Notes under the pieces: model-generated
Told to the model about the DNA's origin: nothing
The model's input: only the letters and a program-made list of their open reading frames with translations
The model's database searches: none
Assembly (NCBI GenBank): GCA_963978905.1
Contig: OZ022257.1
Span: 12,050,509 to 12,114,508, forward strand
From: Trichostrongylus colubriformis
Taxonomy: Eukaryota > Nematoda > Chromadorea > Rhabditida > Trichostrongylidae
DNA length: 64,000 nucleotides
Reading direction: 5' to 3'
Position numbers and translations under genes: made by a program
Shown here: positions 23,026-35,622 of the stretch, piece after piece
How positions within the stretch are numbered: position 1 is the stretch's first letter
Layout: each line of letters begins with the position of its first letter

Positions 23026-26000
23026 GGTGCGTTGGAGCCTTTGTGGTGCTTCCATGTGTAGATTCGTCTTCACTCGAACTACTGGTCCTCGAAATGTGAA
23101 ATTTGTACCCATTCTTTGAAGTTTGATTTCTATCGAATCCATGTAAATTCGGGTGTTTCTACCGAGCTTCAGCATTTTCATTTGTCTTAATTACGGTTAG
23201 GGCGGTGAGGGGTGCCGACAAATAGTACCGTTCGTACTCTCATGGCGTGGAGATCAAACTCGGATCTATATCCGCACATACCAACCAAGTCATCCCTTGG
23301 AGTTGGTGATTTGGTATCAGGGATGTGTACCGATTGCACATGCTACCCTTTTACAGGTTTTATGTATTGTACTTCAGAGCCACTACAATTTTCAGGAGAG
23401 CTAGAGTGCGGCCGCATCCCTCATAAGGCTTCATAGATTTATTTTTTTTTGACCAGTCATTGTTGCATGTTTAACAGTAACTTAGCTGCGTATACGTACG
23501 CGTTCCTTCATAACATAGGCCAAATATGAGCCATATTTAAAAGCCATCGGTGGCCCGGTGAGGGATGGTAACGGTTGCTAAGACTGCCTCTGCTTATTGC
23601 CTTAACGTACCATATATTTTACATATATTTTTGAGGAGGAAAATTAGAACTTTGATATCGATTCATAGACTTTTTGTAACGTGGTACTTATTTCAAAATC
23701 AATAGGTTTCTTAACCAATGGAGAACACAGTCTGACTGCTCACTGTAAGGTGTGTAAGTGTTTGATCGACACTGGTGGAAAGAAAACCGCTCGGGGAAGG
23801 GGGTGGGTCCGGGTCCCAGCTCTTGGGCGAGGCCTTTCGACGTCCTTCTACTAATGGCAACCACGTGCTCGTCCACTTCATAGGCAGTAATGGTTGCGTT
23901 TTTGAAGGTTTCAACGATCTGCAGTGGTGAGGTAATAATTGTAGTGGTACATTGCTGTCTTATAAAAGTTCCATTATATCCGGCGGCAAGCGCAGCACTT
24001 CGTACTTTGTACTAGACTGGAAATAAATTGGAGTCATTTATTGCTGATAGGATTGCAAAAAAGTCAATCATTTCCACCTGAACAGGCGAAAAACGAGAGA
24101 AAATTTGCAACCATAAAAGTTCATTTCTCTGTTAAGTTTCCTGTAAAATTGAATTTTGAATATTTAACAGGGTACCAAGGAAGTTGGTGAAAAGGGGAAA
24201 GGAAAGGGTCTTAGGTAGCCACGCGTTTTCGAAATGAAATGTACACCTCCAGTAACTGACAAAATCACACCCATCTCGCCAACATCAGTTCTTTTCGTTG
24301 ATTTTCTTGTAATTGATAAAATACAGTGGCTTCAGATTCTTTTGCATGAAATGCAGCTGTTGCTCAGACACGGTATCCTTCAGGCTGGACCTTTCGATAA
24401 CTTCGAGGCTTTTGATCTTGAAGATATCGATCGAGACGCATCATCAGGCGAAGCAAAGGCACCATCACGAAAAGAAGGCGGCTCAAGGAGTAAGCAGAGC
24501 AGATCAGAAGAAAACATCGGCGAATTCTTCCCAAAATCTTAACTTATAAAACGATAGAAAAAACTAAGAAATTTCATGAATAATATCTGATTGTGCGTAG
24601 TCTGTGTCATGCATGGCACGACCCGTTATTTTGCATTATGTTGTATTAACATGCCTACTTATGTTAACTAATACTTTTGATCTGGGCTCCATCACTCTAG
24701 GGATCGATGATGATCTGGCGGGAACTGGCGGCAATGGAGGCGACGAAGCTTGTAAGTAAAAGGCCGCGGCCTCATCGATCTCTTTCCCTTTTTTTGGAGT
24801 GTTTTGTTGTTTATTATTTTCACAAGTTGCAACCCAGTATCTCAAGGTTCGATAAAGGAGCTTTCTATCCTCGTGTCAAGTGTAACTTACACAACAACAC
24901 TAAACCACCAAGTCCATTTAATACAGTCTGAATAGTATTTACAAAAATAATAAAACTGCAAGAGAGGATGAGGATCGTTACGAGACTCACGCAACTATTT
25001 TCACGTAGCCGCCATAGGTGACCATGGGCAAGCACTGGGAGGAAATTCTCATGGAAGTCATATTTTGGATTGGAAACAGTGGTGTGTGGTCGGAATCGAC
25101 TTGTTGAAAGGTCGTTTTTTTTTTTCGAAGCCAAAAATTTCACTCGATGCATACTTAACCCTGTTTTGACCAAGTATCGTCTACTACCATAACCCAGACG
25201 TCATTCAAAATGTTTTTTACACCTTAGACATAGGAAGGGGAACAGTTCCACGCAAGAACGAAATTTCACGATCGGAAACATTGAAATTAACGTCGGGGTT
25301 ACTGTGGGAGGCGAGTAACCGACCTGAAATTTCGTTCAGCTGGTCAAAGCCACGTTGATTTAAGGATTCAAACCCCAGGTTATTCTTATGGCTCTCTTGT
25401 CACTACAAGATAGGTCATTTCGCATAACACTCGTGGTACTCCTCAAAATGGCAGACACTTTTCAATTTTTTTTACAATAACGCAAGACATTAACATTGTG
25501 TTCATGTGCATTGCGCAACGTTGTAATTCTATAAATATCTTTACAAAATGAAAATATGCATCGTAATAGAAGTAATCTGGCATTAACGTGAACGGCCAAT
25601 TACAAAACAAGACAATCTCATTCCAGAATTGATGAAAAACCTTCATCACGCATTAAACACCATTCTAAGAACAGTGCCACGTCGAACTATGGTCTTTCAG
25701 AGGTGTAGAAGGGACGGTGAGAGGAGCGTGTGCCCTTATACTTGATTAAGATTCGATGAGGGCTATTGAAAGGCCCGTGAGGTATAAAAAGAAAGCGAGC
25801 ACTGTGAATACATGTTCTCCGAACACAAACATTCCACTTTAGGAGAGGTGTTTCTTGCGAAGCTTGCACTGAAAAAGAGCGGCATGACGACCCCCCTCCC
25901 CCTACGGCGCCAAGTACGACCTCCTTTTTTTGACCTCTACAATACCAGTAACTGTTGCCGGATTGCATAGTAGCGTTTGACCGCTATATATCCTTCCTGT

Positions 26001-28118
26001 GGTAAAAGGGTATTTATTTCACTTGTCGTGGATGTGCGGTGAAATAGCCTTTGCTTCTCATCTGCTCATTGGAAATTTATATTTCAGTCCTTACCACTGA
26101 CCTCTAAAGGTACGACTCCCACCCTCTTATCCGGTCAAATACGACCCCCGTCGAGGAATCCTCGACTCGGAGTTGCCGGCGAGGCAGGGACAACTCCGCG
26201 GCCGGCTGATTTAGCGCTCTGCTGGTGATGCAGAGAGGCGCGAAGAAGGGGGTGGGTCTTCACGCTCCTATTTTCCGGGTTTTCCGCGGTTTTATTTCTC
26301 TCACTCCACAGTTAGCACTGCTGAGCACTCCTTCTTTCCACAATCTGCCAAATTTACCACTTTCGGTGTCGTAAAGCGTTTCCTAGGTATCAGATAAGCT
26401 CTGCCAACGAAAGAACGCGTTATGATCCACTGCGTGATCAGCTCCCGCCCAAAATGTGACGGACATGCAAGTTTCGGTTGCCCTTCCGGCAGGAACAGGA
26501 CCTGAGGAACACGTAACTGCACTGTGTATATGTACTATTTCCAACTAAAGACACGAGGAACGAGCTTTGTATCTTTCAATATCCATGTGAAACTCACCCA
26601 AGCTACATTATTATTCATTGAACAAAAGCGTAACGCTGTGCGCACCACTCACAAAATTTGTTGCCGTTTATGAAGTTCCGAGTTTATTACTTTGAATTTA
26701 TGTAAAATTCGAAATCCGTAAACTAGGTCAGTGATGGAGCCAACGGGCCGGAAACTGTGGGCCTAAACTTTGGAGCGGGTTAACCACGGATGTGCTTGAG
26801 CTTTTCTTTCCGAATCTGTTGAGATAATCACATTGATCACACTTGGACCATCAGTCTTTTGAAATGCCTGAAAAGGTAAGAAAAAGCTGTGATGACAAAA
26901 GTAATCTCTCAAGTCGCACTCCTACCTGCGCGAGAGCTCGTTCAATGTCTGGAACGTTTCGGGCTAAATAGCCGTCTCCACCTAAAGCCTTACAGAGCTC
27001 GTCATAACGACATTCAGCAGACAGAGACAGCACCGGATACCTAGAAAAGAATCATTCTTCGAATATTGTTATTCACGATCCGGTTTTCCTATTAAGAGGG
27101 GTGAGATAGGGGATAGCAGTCTCATATGCGTTGCCGTACTGCCTACATCCCCTAATTCAAGAAGTTTTCGCTCAGTTCCGATGAAAATTGATGGCAGCTT
27201 CGACAGAAAATTTGTAAAAAAATGAGACTCACTGCAGTGTCAGATCTCCTTCAACTGATTTCATGTCTTCGGGAAGCATACCGCGGTAGATTCCGCTGTT
27301 GTTCAATACAACGCACACAACTGGTAGTTTATACCTGAAACGATTTTTGATGCATTTATACTCGGCAAAGCGACTTCAAAAGCTGCCGTTGCTACTGGCT
27401 GACGCGACCTCTATAACGCAGGAGACGTGTTGGTTTATGGCGTACTTGCTACAGGCGCGATGAACGCAACGCACACACAAACTCGAGTGTGTAGCCTTAT
27501 GTCGGAAAATCGCGTCGAAGCGCCGCACCCGCGGCGCCACCAGCACGATTTGCTTTTTCAGGTGGGATTCCGCTCAGGACCCAGAATTATTGCCCTTTGA
27601 AAAGCTGCATTTGTTGCTCGCTGTGCTCCAACCATTGATCGCGGGCCTCTGTTGCGCTTGCGTCTTGCAACAATGGCGATCGCGCTGCCGAGTATGAATG
27701 CAACATGTGGGGAGCGAATGAAGTACGATTTGAGAGCTCTCTTCTTTACAGATATGAACAAGCAAATAGATCAGTATAGGAGATGAAAGTACGCTTTTTT
27801 GCGGCTGTGTTTTTGGAAGTAAATTAGCGAACGTAAGACGCAGTTCTTTTACGGTGTGGCTGTCTTTTTTAACAAATGCAAAATGAATTTTGAAGTACCT
27901 GGCAATCGTTTCAAGTTCCATGGCGGAAAATCCAAACGCACTATCTCCCTGAACCACGAGAACCTTGGTTTTCGGAGAATGATCACGGCAGAATAGAGCA
28001 GCAGCTAATGAATAGCCATGACCTACTCCCATGGTACCTGAACAGTTCATTTGATTTCTGAGCCTTGACTGGGAATTCTGCATCCACGACCCATCGGGAA
28101 CTTCCCATTTATCACACA
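23026..28118 (+). repeat. Segmental duplication, copy B (partner 2,480-7,690)
   Basis: This is the second copy of the block described at 2,480-7,690. It is continuous with the rest of HACL1, so it represents the ancestral locus and copy A is the derived one. It contains the conserved ORF at 24,336 and the last four HACL1 exons. Confidence 0.9.
24336..24542 (+). CDS. Conserved acidic ORF, copy B; terminal-exon-like, unknown function
   Basis: I do not recognise this protein. After a splice acceptor (GGCTTCAG) the frame runs 68 codons: ILLHEMQLLLRHG, then QAGPFDNFEAFDLEDIDRD, then a basic serine-rich stretch and EFFPKS before the stop. The same frame is intact in copy A (4,440-4,634) with mostly silent or conservative changes. 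It would be a C-terminal exon of a plus-strand gene convergent with HACL1. No upstream exon was identified between 20,946 and 24,336, so the gene is probably incomplete here. Confidence 0.4.
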   Translation: MLLHEMQLLLRHGILQAGPFDNFEAFDLEDIDRDASSGEAKAPSRKEGGSRSKQSRSEENIGEFFPKS

Positions 28119-31100
28119 GGGTTAATAGGAATTCTCTGTCTACCGAATGTTCCAGCATCCAATCGCCGACGTGGCAATACCGAAGGCATCATGGTCCGCC
28201 CAATGTCCATTGTGTTCGCTCCCTCGTTGACGACTAGCACATCGTTCTCTTCAAGGAATTTACGGATCTAAACGAATATAGCATGGACGGGCATATGCAT
28301 TACACCTTAGAAGAGCTCACTGGCGTATAAGCAGCATAGTAGTTGAGAGGAATCGAATGGTCAGCTGCCATACGTTCCACGATATCCCTAAAAAGTAGCG
28401 GCAGAATTCCTAGTTCAGCAGAGATTCAGTTCTTGCTGTACAGACCTGTTTTTCTGGGCATTTGCCATTAAATCCATCATCCATTTGCTTTTTTCTGGAA
28501 ACTTCCAGTCTTCCAATTCTGATGTCATCTGCGAATTACAGTTCTTATGACTCATTCATATCCGCCTTGTTATCAGAACGTCAGAAACTAAAATCTCTCG
28601 GTGCTATCACAATGTGGGGATGGGAGGGGGAGGGAGGGGGGGGGGGGGGGCAGGGGGGGATTCCATAATGTGCATTTAAAGGAATCGTCCACGGAAAATG
28701 AGTTTTTGTGTTACCCATATGTTTATGTTGTATTTGCCTAATGTTGGCCTCATGCAAAATTTCACGCGAAAAAATGTGAATTTGGCTGAGATACAGCACC
28801 ACAAAGTGCGGTCCCAGTGGGCGGGGCCTCCGTGTAAAAGCCTCGTCCCGTCTTCCGCCGCCATTGGGAACGGAGAGTAGGACTGTTTACGTAACCTTCT
28901 GTTCCTACAATGCGTCTCCGACCACGGCGGACGCGGTACGAGGCTTTTACACGGAGGCCCCGCCCACTGGGACCGCACTTTGTGGTGCTGTATCTCAGCC
29001 AGATTCACATTTTTTCGCGTGAAATTTTGCATGAGGCCAACATTAGGCAAATACAACATAAATACATGGGTAACACAAAAACTCATTTTCCGTGGACGAT
29101 TCCTTTAAGTATCTTTGCGCGGTCTTTGAGGGGTCATTCTGCCCACTCAAACATACATTTTCGCCCAAGCCCTAGTGGGTGAAGGGAGGAGTTCCTTTCT
29201 TTTTCAAGGCTCAGAATCGGGATGGGATATCTCCTCTTTGCGAAAAAAAAATCCAAAATACGACCTCCGCGCTTCTCAATCCCCGAATACGACCCTCCCA
29301 TCGAAGTGTCTGACCCCGAGTCCTGCTATGGTTAGTGTTTCGCGGTCCATTTGAAAAGGCATGCCACTGAAAGAAAGCCGCATTCGCGCTCGACTATTGT
29401 ACCGGTGCTGCAATCCAGCTTGTCATAAGGTTCTCGCTGTAGTGACACCCTAAGGCCGCCTACATACTCTACGGCGTCGCGGGCAGTGCGTGGCTGCGTG
29501 TCCCTGCGTCTCACCCTATACCTCCTGCCTCGTTGCCTGTGTCGTCTCCGCACCTCCTCCGTGCCACTCTGCCTCGCTGCCTGTGAGCGGAGCCACGACC
29601 TGCCGGCGCAGAGTATGAAGCCGCCCCAATCAACAAGATGGCGCTGGCGTTGGCGGGTGCGCCGCCTCAATCGCGATCGCTACGTGTGAACGCTGCGTGG
29701 GGCCGCCGTCAGTCTTTGCGATTTGCGGTGTCGCAGCTCCGCACGCGAAGTTGCGGCATTGCAAATCTTAAGGTCGTAGAATGACGTGCGAAAGTGAGAC
29801 ATCGCAAACTCGCAAGTCTGATGGCGACTTAGAGAATCATAATACAAATTATCCTGTGTGTCTACCCTTATGTCAGGAAACCGCACCACAACCACCGGCG
29901 TGCGACGCGGTGTGTGTGAGCTGTGCACACCGCTAGAGTTGGGTTATAGAGCGATCACATAGTAATGCTAAGGATGCCATACGCAGGTGACTTGTAATCG
30001 CTTTAGGAACCAACAACACGGCGCCTTTGGCTCGCCAGCATCGCTTCGCTCATAACATTCCGCGGAGCGAAATCCTACATAAGGGTACACACCCACTCAT
30101 CCTCGGTATTCTTCGTCTTGCTTTTACAAGCACTGCAAAAAAACACCTACCGAGTAAAGGGTCTCACCAATGTCTCCGAGTAAAGGAACGGTAGTGGGAA
30201 CGTTCTGATGGAATTCTTCTGGAACGATGTCAACCTCAAGAAATTCAAATCATTTACTTTTTCACTTGAATTGTCATTAAGTATGTTGTACCTGTATAAC
30301 CTTGACATTGCTATTGAATCTAGGAGCCAACCCAAAATGGAGTATCCAGTTGAGCCTCGCTCCAATTAAAACTATGCAATCGGCTTCACGAAGGGCAAAC
30401 GATCGTGCAGGTGCTACCAACCTGAAAATTCACTGTTCTACCGTACTTTACCCTTACCTCATCCCAACCATTCATAGTATTCGGAGGTCTAAAACTATTC
30501 AGAGCTTCTAATGAGTGAACTGAAGTTTCAAACGTAGCGTCAAATGACTCGGTATAAACTCGATGAAACCTTGGATGTGTGTCCGTGCAAACGCCTTTCC
30601 CGCCAGGAGTTGCAAGCCAAGGAAGTCCACTTTTCGTGAGAAACTGTTGCACCATACTAGGGCCACGTTCGGACCATGCCGCACCTTAATACAGTGTGCA
30701 CGTATATATCACCTGGCAAATTATTCGAAAATGAATAAGTAAATAATGAGAAGCAAGTCAATAATAGCGAAGCTAAAACTAAGAAAATGAGAACAAATTA
30801 TAAACGTTGTATGGCAACTAAATAATATAGAGTAATAGAAGTGGGAACCAATTGATAACCATAATCACATGCATGATGAAGAATCAAAAAAATGAAAAAA
30901 AAATAAGAAAAGAAAGACGAATTCGAGTAAATGAATAGCAAACAAGTAAGACAAAAGAAGTGATTAATATTCTCAGGATTTCTTTTGATAGCATGTCTAA
31001 CGAATATTTGAGGATTTCGCTCACCTTTTCCCACGATGACAAGAGGTCTCTGAGCTTGTTTGATGGTCTCAATAGCATTACGTACAATCTGCAGCGGTGG

Positions 31101-34100
31101 AAGGGATACGGGAGGTGGCAGTGGTACGACTGCCACTTTCCTGAACGCATACGTTGAAGTTACTTTATGTTCACTGAAACATCTCTTACGGGTTTGGGGT
31201 TACATCATGCAAATGTTCGGGAAGGACAATATTCCATTTTGCAGTGCTCTGCCGGATATTCTACTTCAACGTTTTTGTGTCATCGTGTACTATACACATA
31301 CTACTTAATTAAATTTATTAGCTTGCAGTAGTACCTATAATATAGATCTAATAAATTAGACTCTTTAGTATAGCACTATTGCGAGCCATGATTTTTCTTT
31401 AGCTACATTCATACTCAGCGACTCGATCACGATTCCCGCGAGACAGCTTTACGATCAATAGGTTGACGTACCCTCACCAGCAAGCATGTAAGTGTATTGA
31501 TCGTGGAGCCCACGCCGTGGGTGCGTTCTGCGGTGGGCAGTGAAGGTACGCTGAGCATATCACTGCGAGCAGGGTGAGGGCATGCCATACTTCGCGACGT
31601 CACCCGATCCGTCCGCGCGCACATCGCCTCGCCAGTGAGATTCACTTGATTCCCGCCTAAGGTGGACGATCAAACGGAAAGACCAGAACAGGGTTTAGCG
31701 CGATTTTAAACAGTGACAACGTCAGTACGACCTTCAGACTCTGCCTTGTTGCGAACGCAGGCACGCCCTGCCCACTCAAAGTATGAACGCGAAGGACCGA
31801 CTTTTTCATTCTTGTTATGACGGAGCTCCACTGAATTTGTAGATGTCGTTTACCAAATAGTTTATAAGTACTTTTATAGATTCTTCCGCCCTTTGTACTG
31901 GAGCTTCCCAACCGCAATAAAGCAAAAGTCATGGAGAAGCGGTCTTCTTGCCACAGCACTCGGCTCAGCTACGATATGCTGAGATTTTGGTTCTGCATCC
32001 ACACTTGGTGACGTCATTGGCAGCTGTGCGGCGGCGCGCTGAGTTCCCCCAGGTTCCCGCGCGAGTATGTGGCGAATAAGTCGAAACAACAAGCTACGAT
32101 TCAATGTGGTTCTATAAAAGTTGAGCGCGTCAAAATGATCTAAATGCTGGGCGCCTCAATCAGGCTCAAGCCTCCGTTGAATACCCAAGGAGGGGGGGGG
32201 GGTTATACCCTTGGGTTGGAGAGGTCGTTTTGTGTTGTCTGAAAGCATCATTATGCTATTACCGAATGCATTCCAAATGTTTCTAATTGAATCTGAATAT
32301 TTGATTTATGTAATGCAACTAAATAATTGATAAAGTTGGATCCAGAATATGAAATGAAACTTACGGAATTTGATCTTCTTCGATCGTAGAGAGCACAAGA
32401 TTGCCAGGGATGTCAATATAGACAGCACCTGGACGACCATACATGCATTCTCTCACTGCCTAAAATGAAACAATTCAATCTGAGCTCCTCGATCGGTTTT
32501 TTACCCTTGATCCTCCAAATTGACGATCGGGAGAGTGAGCAAGAAAAACAAGGGACGTACCGATTTATTGACCCTCCCCTCACGATGGCATCAAAATAGG
32601 TTTACATAAGGAACTTGTCTGAATAATCATTGCCACTAGGCCAAAGGTCACGGGCAATCACAGGTTCGCAGTCTGAGATCAAAATCGGTATGTCTTTCGC
32701 TCACTCGCCTTCTGAGCCATTCGGCATCGGAGAGTAGGGGGGGGGGACGCAATAAAATCGGTAAGTACTTCAAGGAAACGAGTGTCAAAAAACGATTGAG
32801 AAGCTCACATTGGCAGGTTGGTTGTTCAGGTTTAGACAGTGAGGGGGAGGGAAGGAGGAGGGGGTAGGTTGGAACGACCTTTGGCCCTGTGACATAGGTT
32901 ATTCCGATGATTTTTCATGTAAATCCCTTCTTCTGTACAGGTCTATTTCGCTGTATTCGTAACTGGGGGTTGTAACCGTGACATAATACTCAAAAAAAAG
33001 TGAATTATCGAGTGAAAATTAAAATGAAGGAGTAAGTCCAAATTCTTACAATGGTATACTCGCTTTCAAAAAAACCGAATAACACACCGAATACTATCGG
33101 GATAAAAAAAAAAGGTACAGAGAACAAGTCAAAGAGATGGACATGGTCACTGCGTGCCCTGGTGGCCCTACCCACCGTGTGTCCCAGCGATCACCTCTAT
33201 TACCGCCAGCCATTCTCCCTTTCATCCAATCCCCCAATAAACACCTGATTCTTTTTGTTTTCTCACCTTTTGCCTATTCGTCAACTTTGAACGACACGTC
33301 AACTCATAGGTTTTCCAGAACAGCTTCTAGTTCACTGAATTCGCTCTAATACTCCTGCTACTATTTGGCAATAATACTCCCTCCGGCCTCGTTCATACTT
33401 TGCGTAACCGACGCCGACACCGACGGCGACGGCATCAAAATCATTTGCTTGCTGCTGACAATCGAATTTGGCATAGTATGGCACTATGACAAGATTCGAA
33501 TTCGAATTCGCTCTCGCCACGATCATCACACTGTAGTGTGGCTGAGTTGATCGTTTTACAAATTGAGCGCATTATCAGATTGACGGCGTCACCGCCGTTC
33601 CCGTCGTCGGTTACGCAACGTATGTATGCGGCCTTACCTTTTCGACATGAAGTGGTATCGCTTGTAGCGTCGTGGGCCGGCTAACATGTTTGCAAGCGAG
33701 CCGAGCCGACTCGACCTGTGGCCATTCTTGGAAAGCGCCCCGATTTTCTTGATCGATATCCGACGAGCCACCAATGCAAATCATAGGCCTGAAATTTACC
33801 AGGTTTTCGCTAACTTTTAAAATTATTTTTCAAGATTTTCTGCAATTTTTTAGAAAATTCCATGAATGTAAGTATGAGACGGGGCGCTACGATGATCTTC
33901 CACTGACCAACAGTTCACAGTCGCATTGGCGAGACCTCCAATAGCATGCAAAAGGCCTGGACCGGACACCACCAAGCAAACTGCGGGTTTTCTCGTCAAA
34001 TAGCCCATGGCTTGAGCTGCATAGCAAGCCTCAATATAACATAATTAGTTATCATTTACCACAATTTGGGGTCTTGCTACTGGCTGGCCCTCTACCAGAG

Positions 34101-34827
34101 AAGGCAGGTCGGTGAAAAGACGGCAAAAGAGCTTACTGCTTGTTCATTCCTGCATCCAACATACTTGATACCGAATGCTTGAGCCGCCATTCCAACTTCA
34201 ATGATTGGAAATCCAACCACGCCAAACATGTATTCCACTCCCTAGATTGTAACATTTATTGAAGTAATAACAAAAATTCAGAGGCTTATAGCAGAACATG
34301 CACTTCAGGACTTCCTAAGACTCCATTACCGTTTTGTACCTTTCCTGAGCAAATCATCCTCCATTTAGCGATCCACAGTATGTGAAAAATCTTATTCGCT
34401 TCAGAATCGATTTTTCAGCGCAACGGTGACCCACGGTCTTCTTTCTTCTTCATAGAAGTGGCTATCAGCTGATCAACATGATATCGATCGGTTCCGTTGT
34501 AATCACCATTGACGGTGAATCGTACACGCATCCAAAAGAAAAAAGACCCTCGCAATCAATAAAGCAATCAATTGCCAAAATTATACCACTCGGTAGGTTC
34601 TAGAATCTTCCGGTTCAGAAGACTATAGATATACATTTAAACTTGATTCTATTGGAGATAAAGCTCGTTTAATTGGCTCGTATTTATATTGTTCATCAGT
34701 TTTAAGCATAGCGTTTAATATTATGGCCCAAAGGCCTTGTGTATGATCAAAAAAAAGTGTTGCAAGGAAAGAAAGCTCAACATACCTGCTCTTTGAGGCA
34801 TTTTGCTAGCACGCTGGCACCGTCCAT
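26763..34827 (-). CDS. HACL1: 2-hydroxyacyl-CoA lyase (thiamine pyrophosphate enzyme)
   Basis: The enzyme cleaves 2-hydroxyacyl-CoA to formyl-CoA and an aldehyde in peroxisomal alpha-oxidation. Exons, 5' to 3': 34786-34827, 34137-34241, 33908-34029, 33638-33788, 32365-32459, 31025-31140, 30570-30684, 30292-30421, 30151-30234, 28446-28528, 28321-28387, 28144-28267, 27899-28037, 27233-27334, 26926-27040, 26763-26867. All phases agree and give 564 residues; human HACL1 has 578. The N-terminal part has [15 protein letters not shown] and the TPP-activating Glu47 in [16 protein letters not shown] and [16 protein letters not shown] follow. The cofactor motif runs from GDSAFGF (442) to LNNSGIY (Asn469-470). 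The end HPWLTRSKV is an SKL-like but non-canonical peroxisomal signal. The gene ends are intact. Introns hold MITEs, and the last four exons lie in a duplicated block. Confidence 0.96.
28600..28675. repeat. G-rich homopolymer tract
   Basis: A run of G with few interruptions lies at about 28,622-28,660 in HACL1 intron 9. Similar runs occur at 3,900-3,915, 5,540-5,550, 5,777-5,785, 45,022-45,037 and 58,678-58,693. Confidence 0.8.
28676..29108. mobile_element. Long palindromic TTAA-flanked MITE
   Basis: Two arms of about 180 bases are near-perfect inverted copies. The outer ends are AAGGAATCGTCCACGG and its complement, both beside TTAA. The arms also carry CCCAGTGGGCGGGGCCTCCG. It lies in the intron between HACL1 exons 10 and 9 and would fold into a very long hairpin in the pre-mRNA. 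Confidence 0.9.
29384..29690. mobile_element. GCCGGC-body MITE in HACL1 intron
   Basis: It contains the family block GCCACTCTGCCTCGCTGCCT with GAGCGGAGCCACG and GCGTCTCACC. An adjoining block at 29,697-29,840 has GCGATTTGCGG type ends of the other MITE group, so two elements are juxtaposed. Confidence 0.6.
31400..31790. mobile_element. Probable PIF/Harbinger-type MITE in HACL1 intron 5
   Basis: GCTACATTCATACTCAGCGA at the left and CTCAAAGTATGAACGCG at the right are imperfect inverted ends. The body has no coding sign. Confidence 0.4.
33385..33633. mobile_element. PIF/Harbinger-type MITE touching an HACL1 splice donor
   Basis: The ends GGCCTCGTTCATACTTTGCG and CGCAACGTATGTATGCGGCC are inverted; both continue into GTAACCGACG-type sequence. 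TTA follows the right end. HACL1 exon 4 ends at 33,638, so the intron begins GTAA and the element starts at the fifth intron base. Confidence 0.75.
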
Positions 34828-35622
34828 CGTGTCGAAAATGAAACCGTGTCGATTGACCCTACGCGATCTGCTACAGCGTAGCCTTATCAGCAAAAGGCAC
34901 CCAAGCCTGCCATTGTCATCGGGAACTATTTTTTAGGTTTTCCAATTAGCCAAGCTATAGAACACCTACGCTGTACTATAGGAATAAAGCAGTAAGTAGA
35001 GGATAAAAGTAATAACAAAAACAAAAGTTAAGTTCCATAATTCTCAATAGAAATGAGGTATCTGCATTATCCTAGGAAGATCTATTGACTTCTTCACTTA
35101 ATTGGATGTTTTAAGAAGAAAACATCCAGTGCTCCCTATGTCCCCTGAGAGGGAGCAAAACTGCCTATAAGCTGAATTATTTTGAACGGAGACGTCCAAT
35201 TTGTGAGTCGTTGAAGAAACCAGCTTTTTTACTTTGACCGGAATCAAGTAACTATAGGCCAGCGATCACATCAACCCATGAAGTACGCCAAGCAATGGGT
35301 CCCATGAGTGGTACATAGCACACTGAGGGGGCACAGAAAGTAGATCAAAAATAGAACGCCCAAGCAGTAGAGTGCCTGACGTTGATAGACCGCATCGCCT
35401 GTGCTACGCGTCGCGGCTAACCGCGACATATGACTACAATTCAAGCGTGGCCTACTTCATCTGGAATGTGGGACTGTATAAAATTCTACAAGTTGAAAAT
35501 GTGTTCATCCTAATGTATGCTCGAATGGACACATATAAATACACACTTTGACGCTTTTTTATTGCACAGAAAAACGAGGTAATAAAAAAGAACCACAACG
35601 AAGAAAGAACACTGATGCGTGA
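34828..35622. other. Intergenic between HACL1 and CPEB-like gene
   Basis: About 800 bases separate the stop of the upstream CPEB-like gene from the HACL1 start, both on the minus strand. No further exon was seen. The spacing is at the upper limit for a nematode operon. I saw no clear spliced-leader acceptor directly before the HACL1 ATG. Confidence 0.5.

Noticed and set aside
22783..23181. 132-residue ORF inside the Tc1-like element as a transposase
   Set aside because: It shows no DDE or helix-turn-helix motif and runs past the element end into duplicated DNA.
29332..29670. Arg-rich 112-residue ORF ([12 protein letters not shown])
   Set aside because: It lies wholly in a GC-rich MITE body, and similar ORFs appear in every copy of that family.
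30570..30656. HACL1 exon 7 starting at an internal CCTAG acceptor
   Set aside because: The longer exon to 30,684 adds AAWSERGPS, which matches the family right after VGKG, and keeps the phase.
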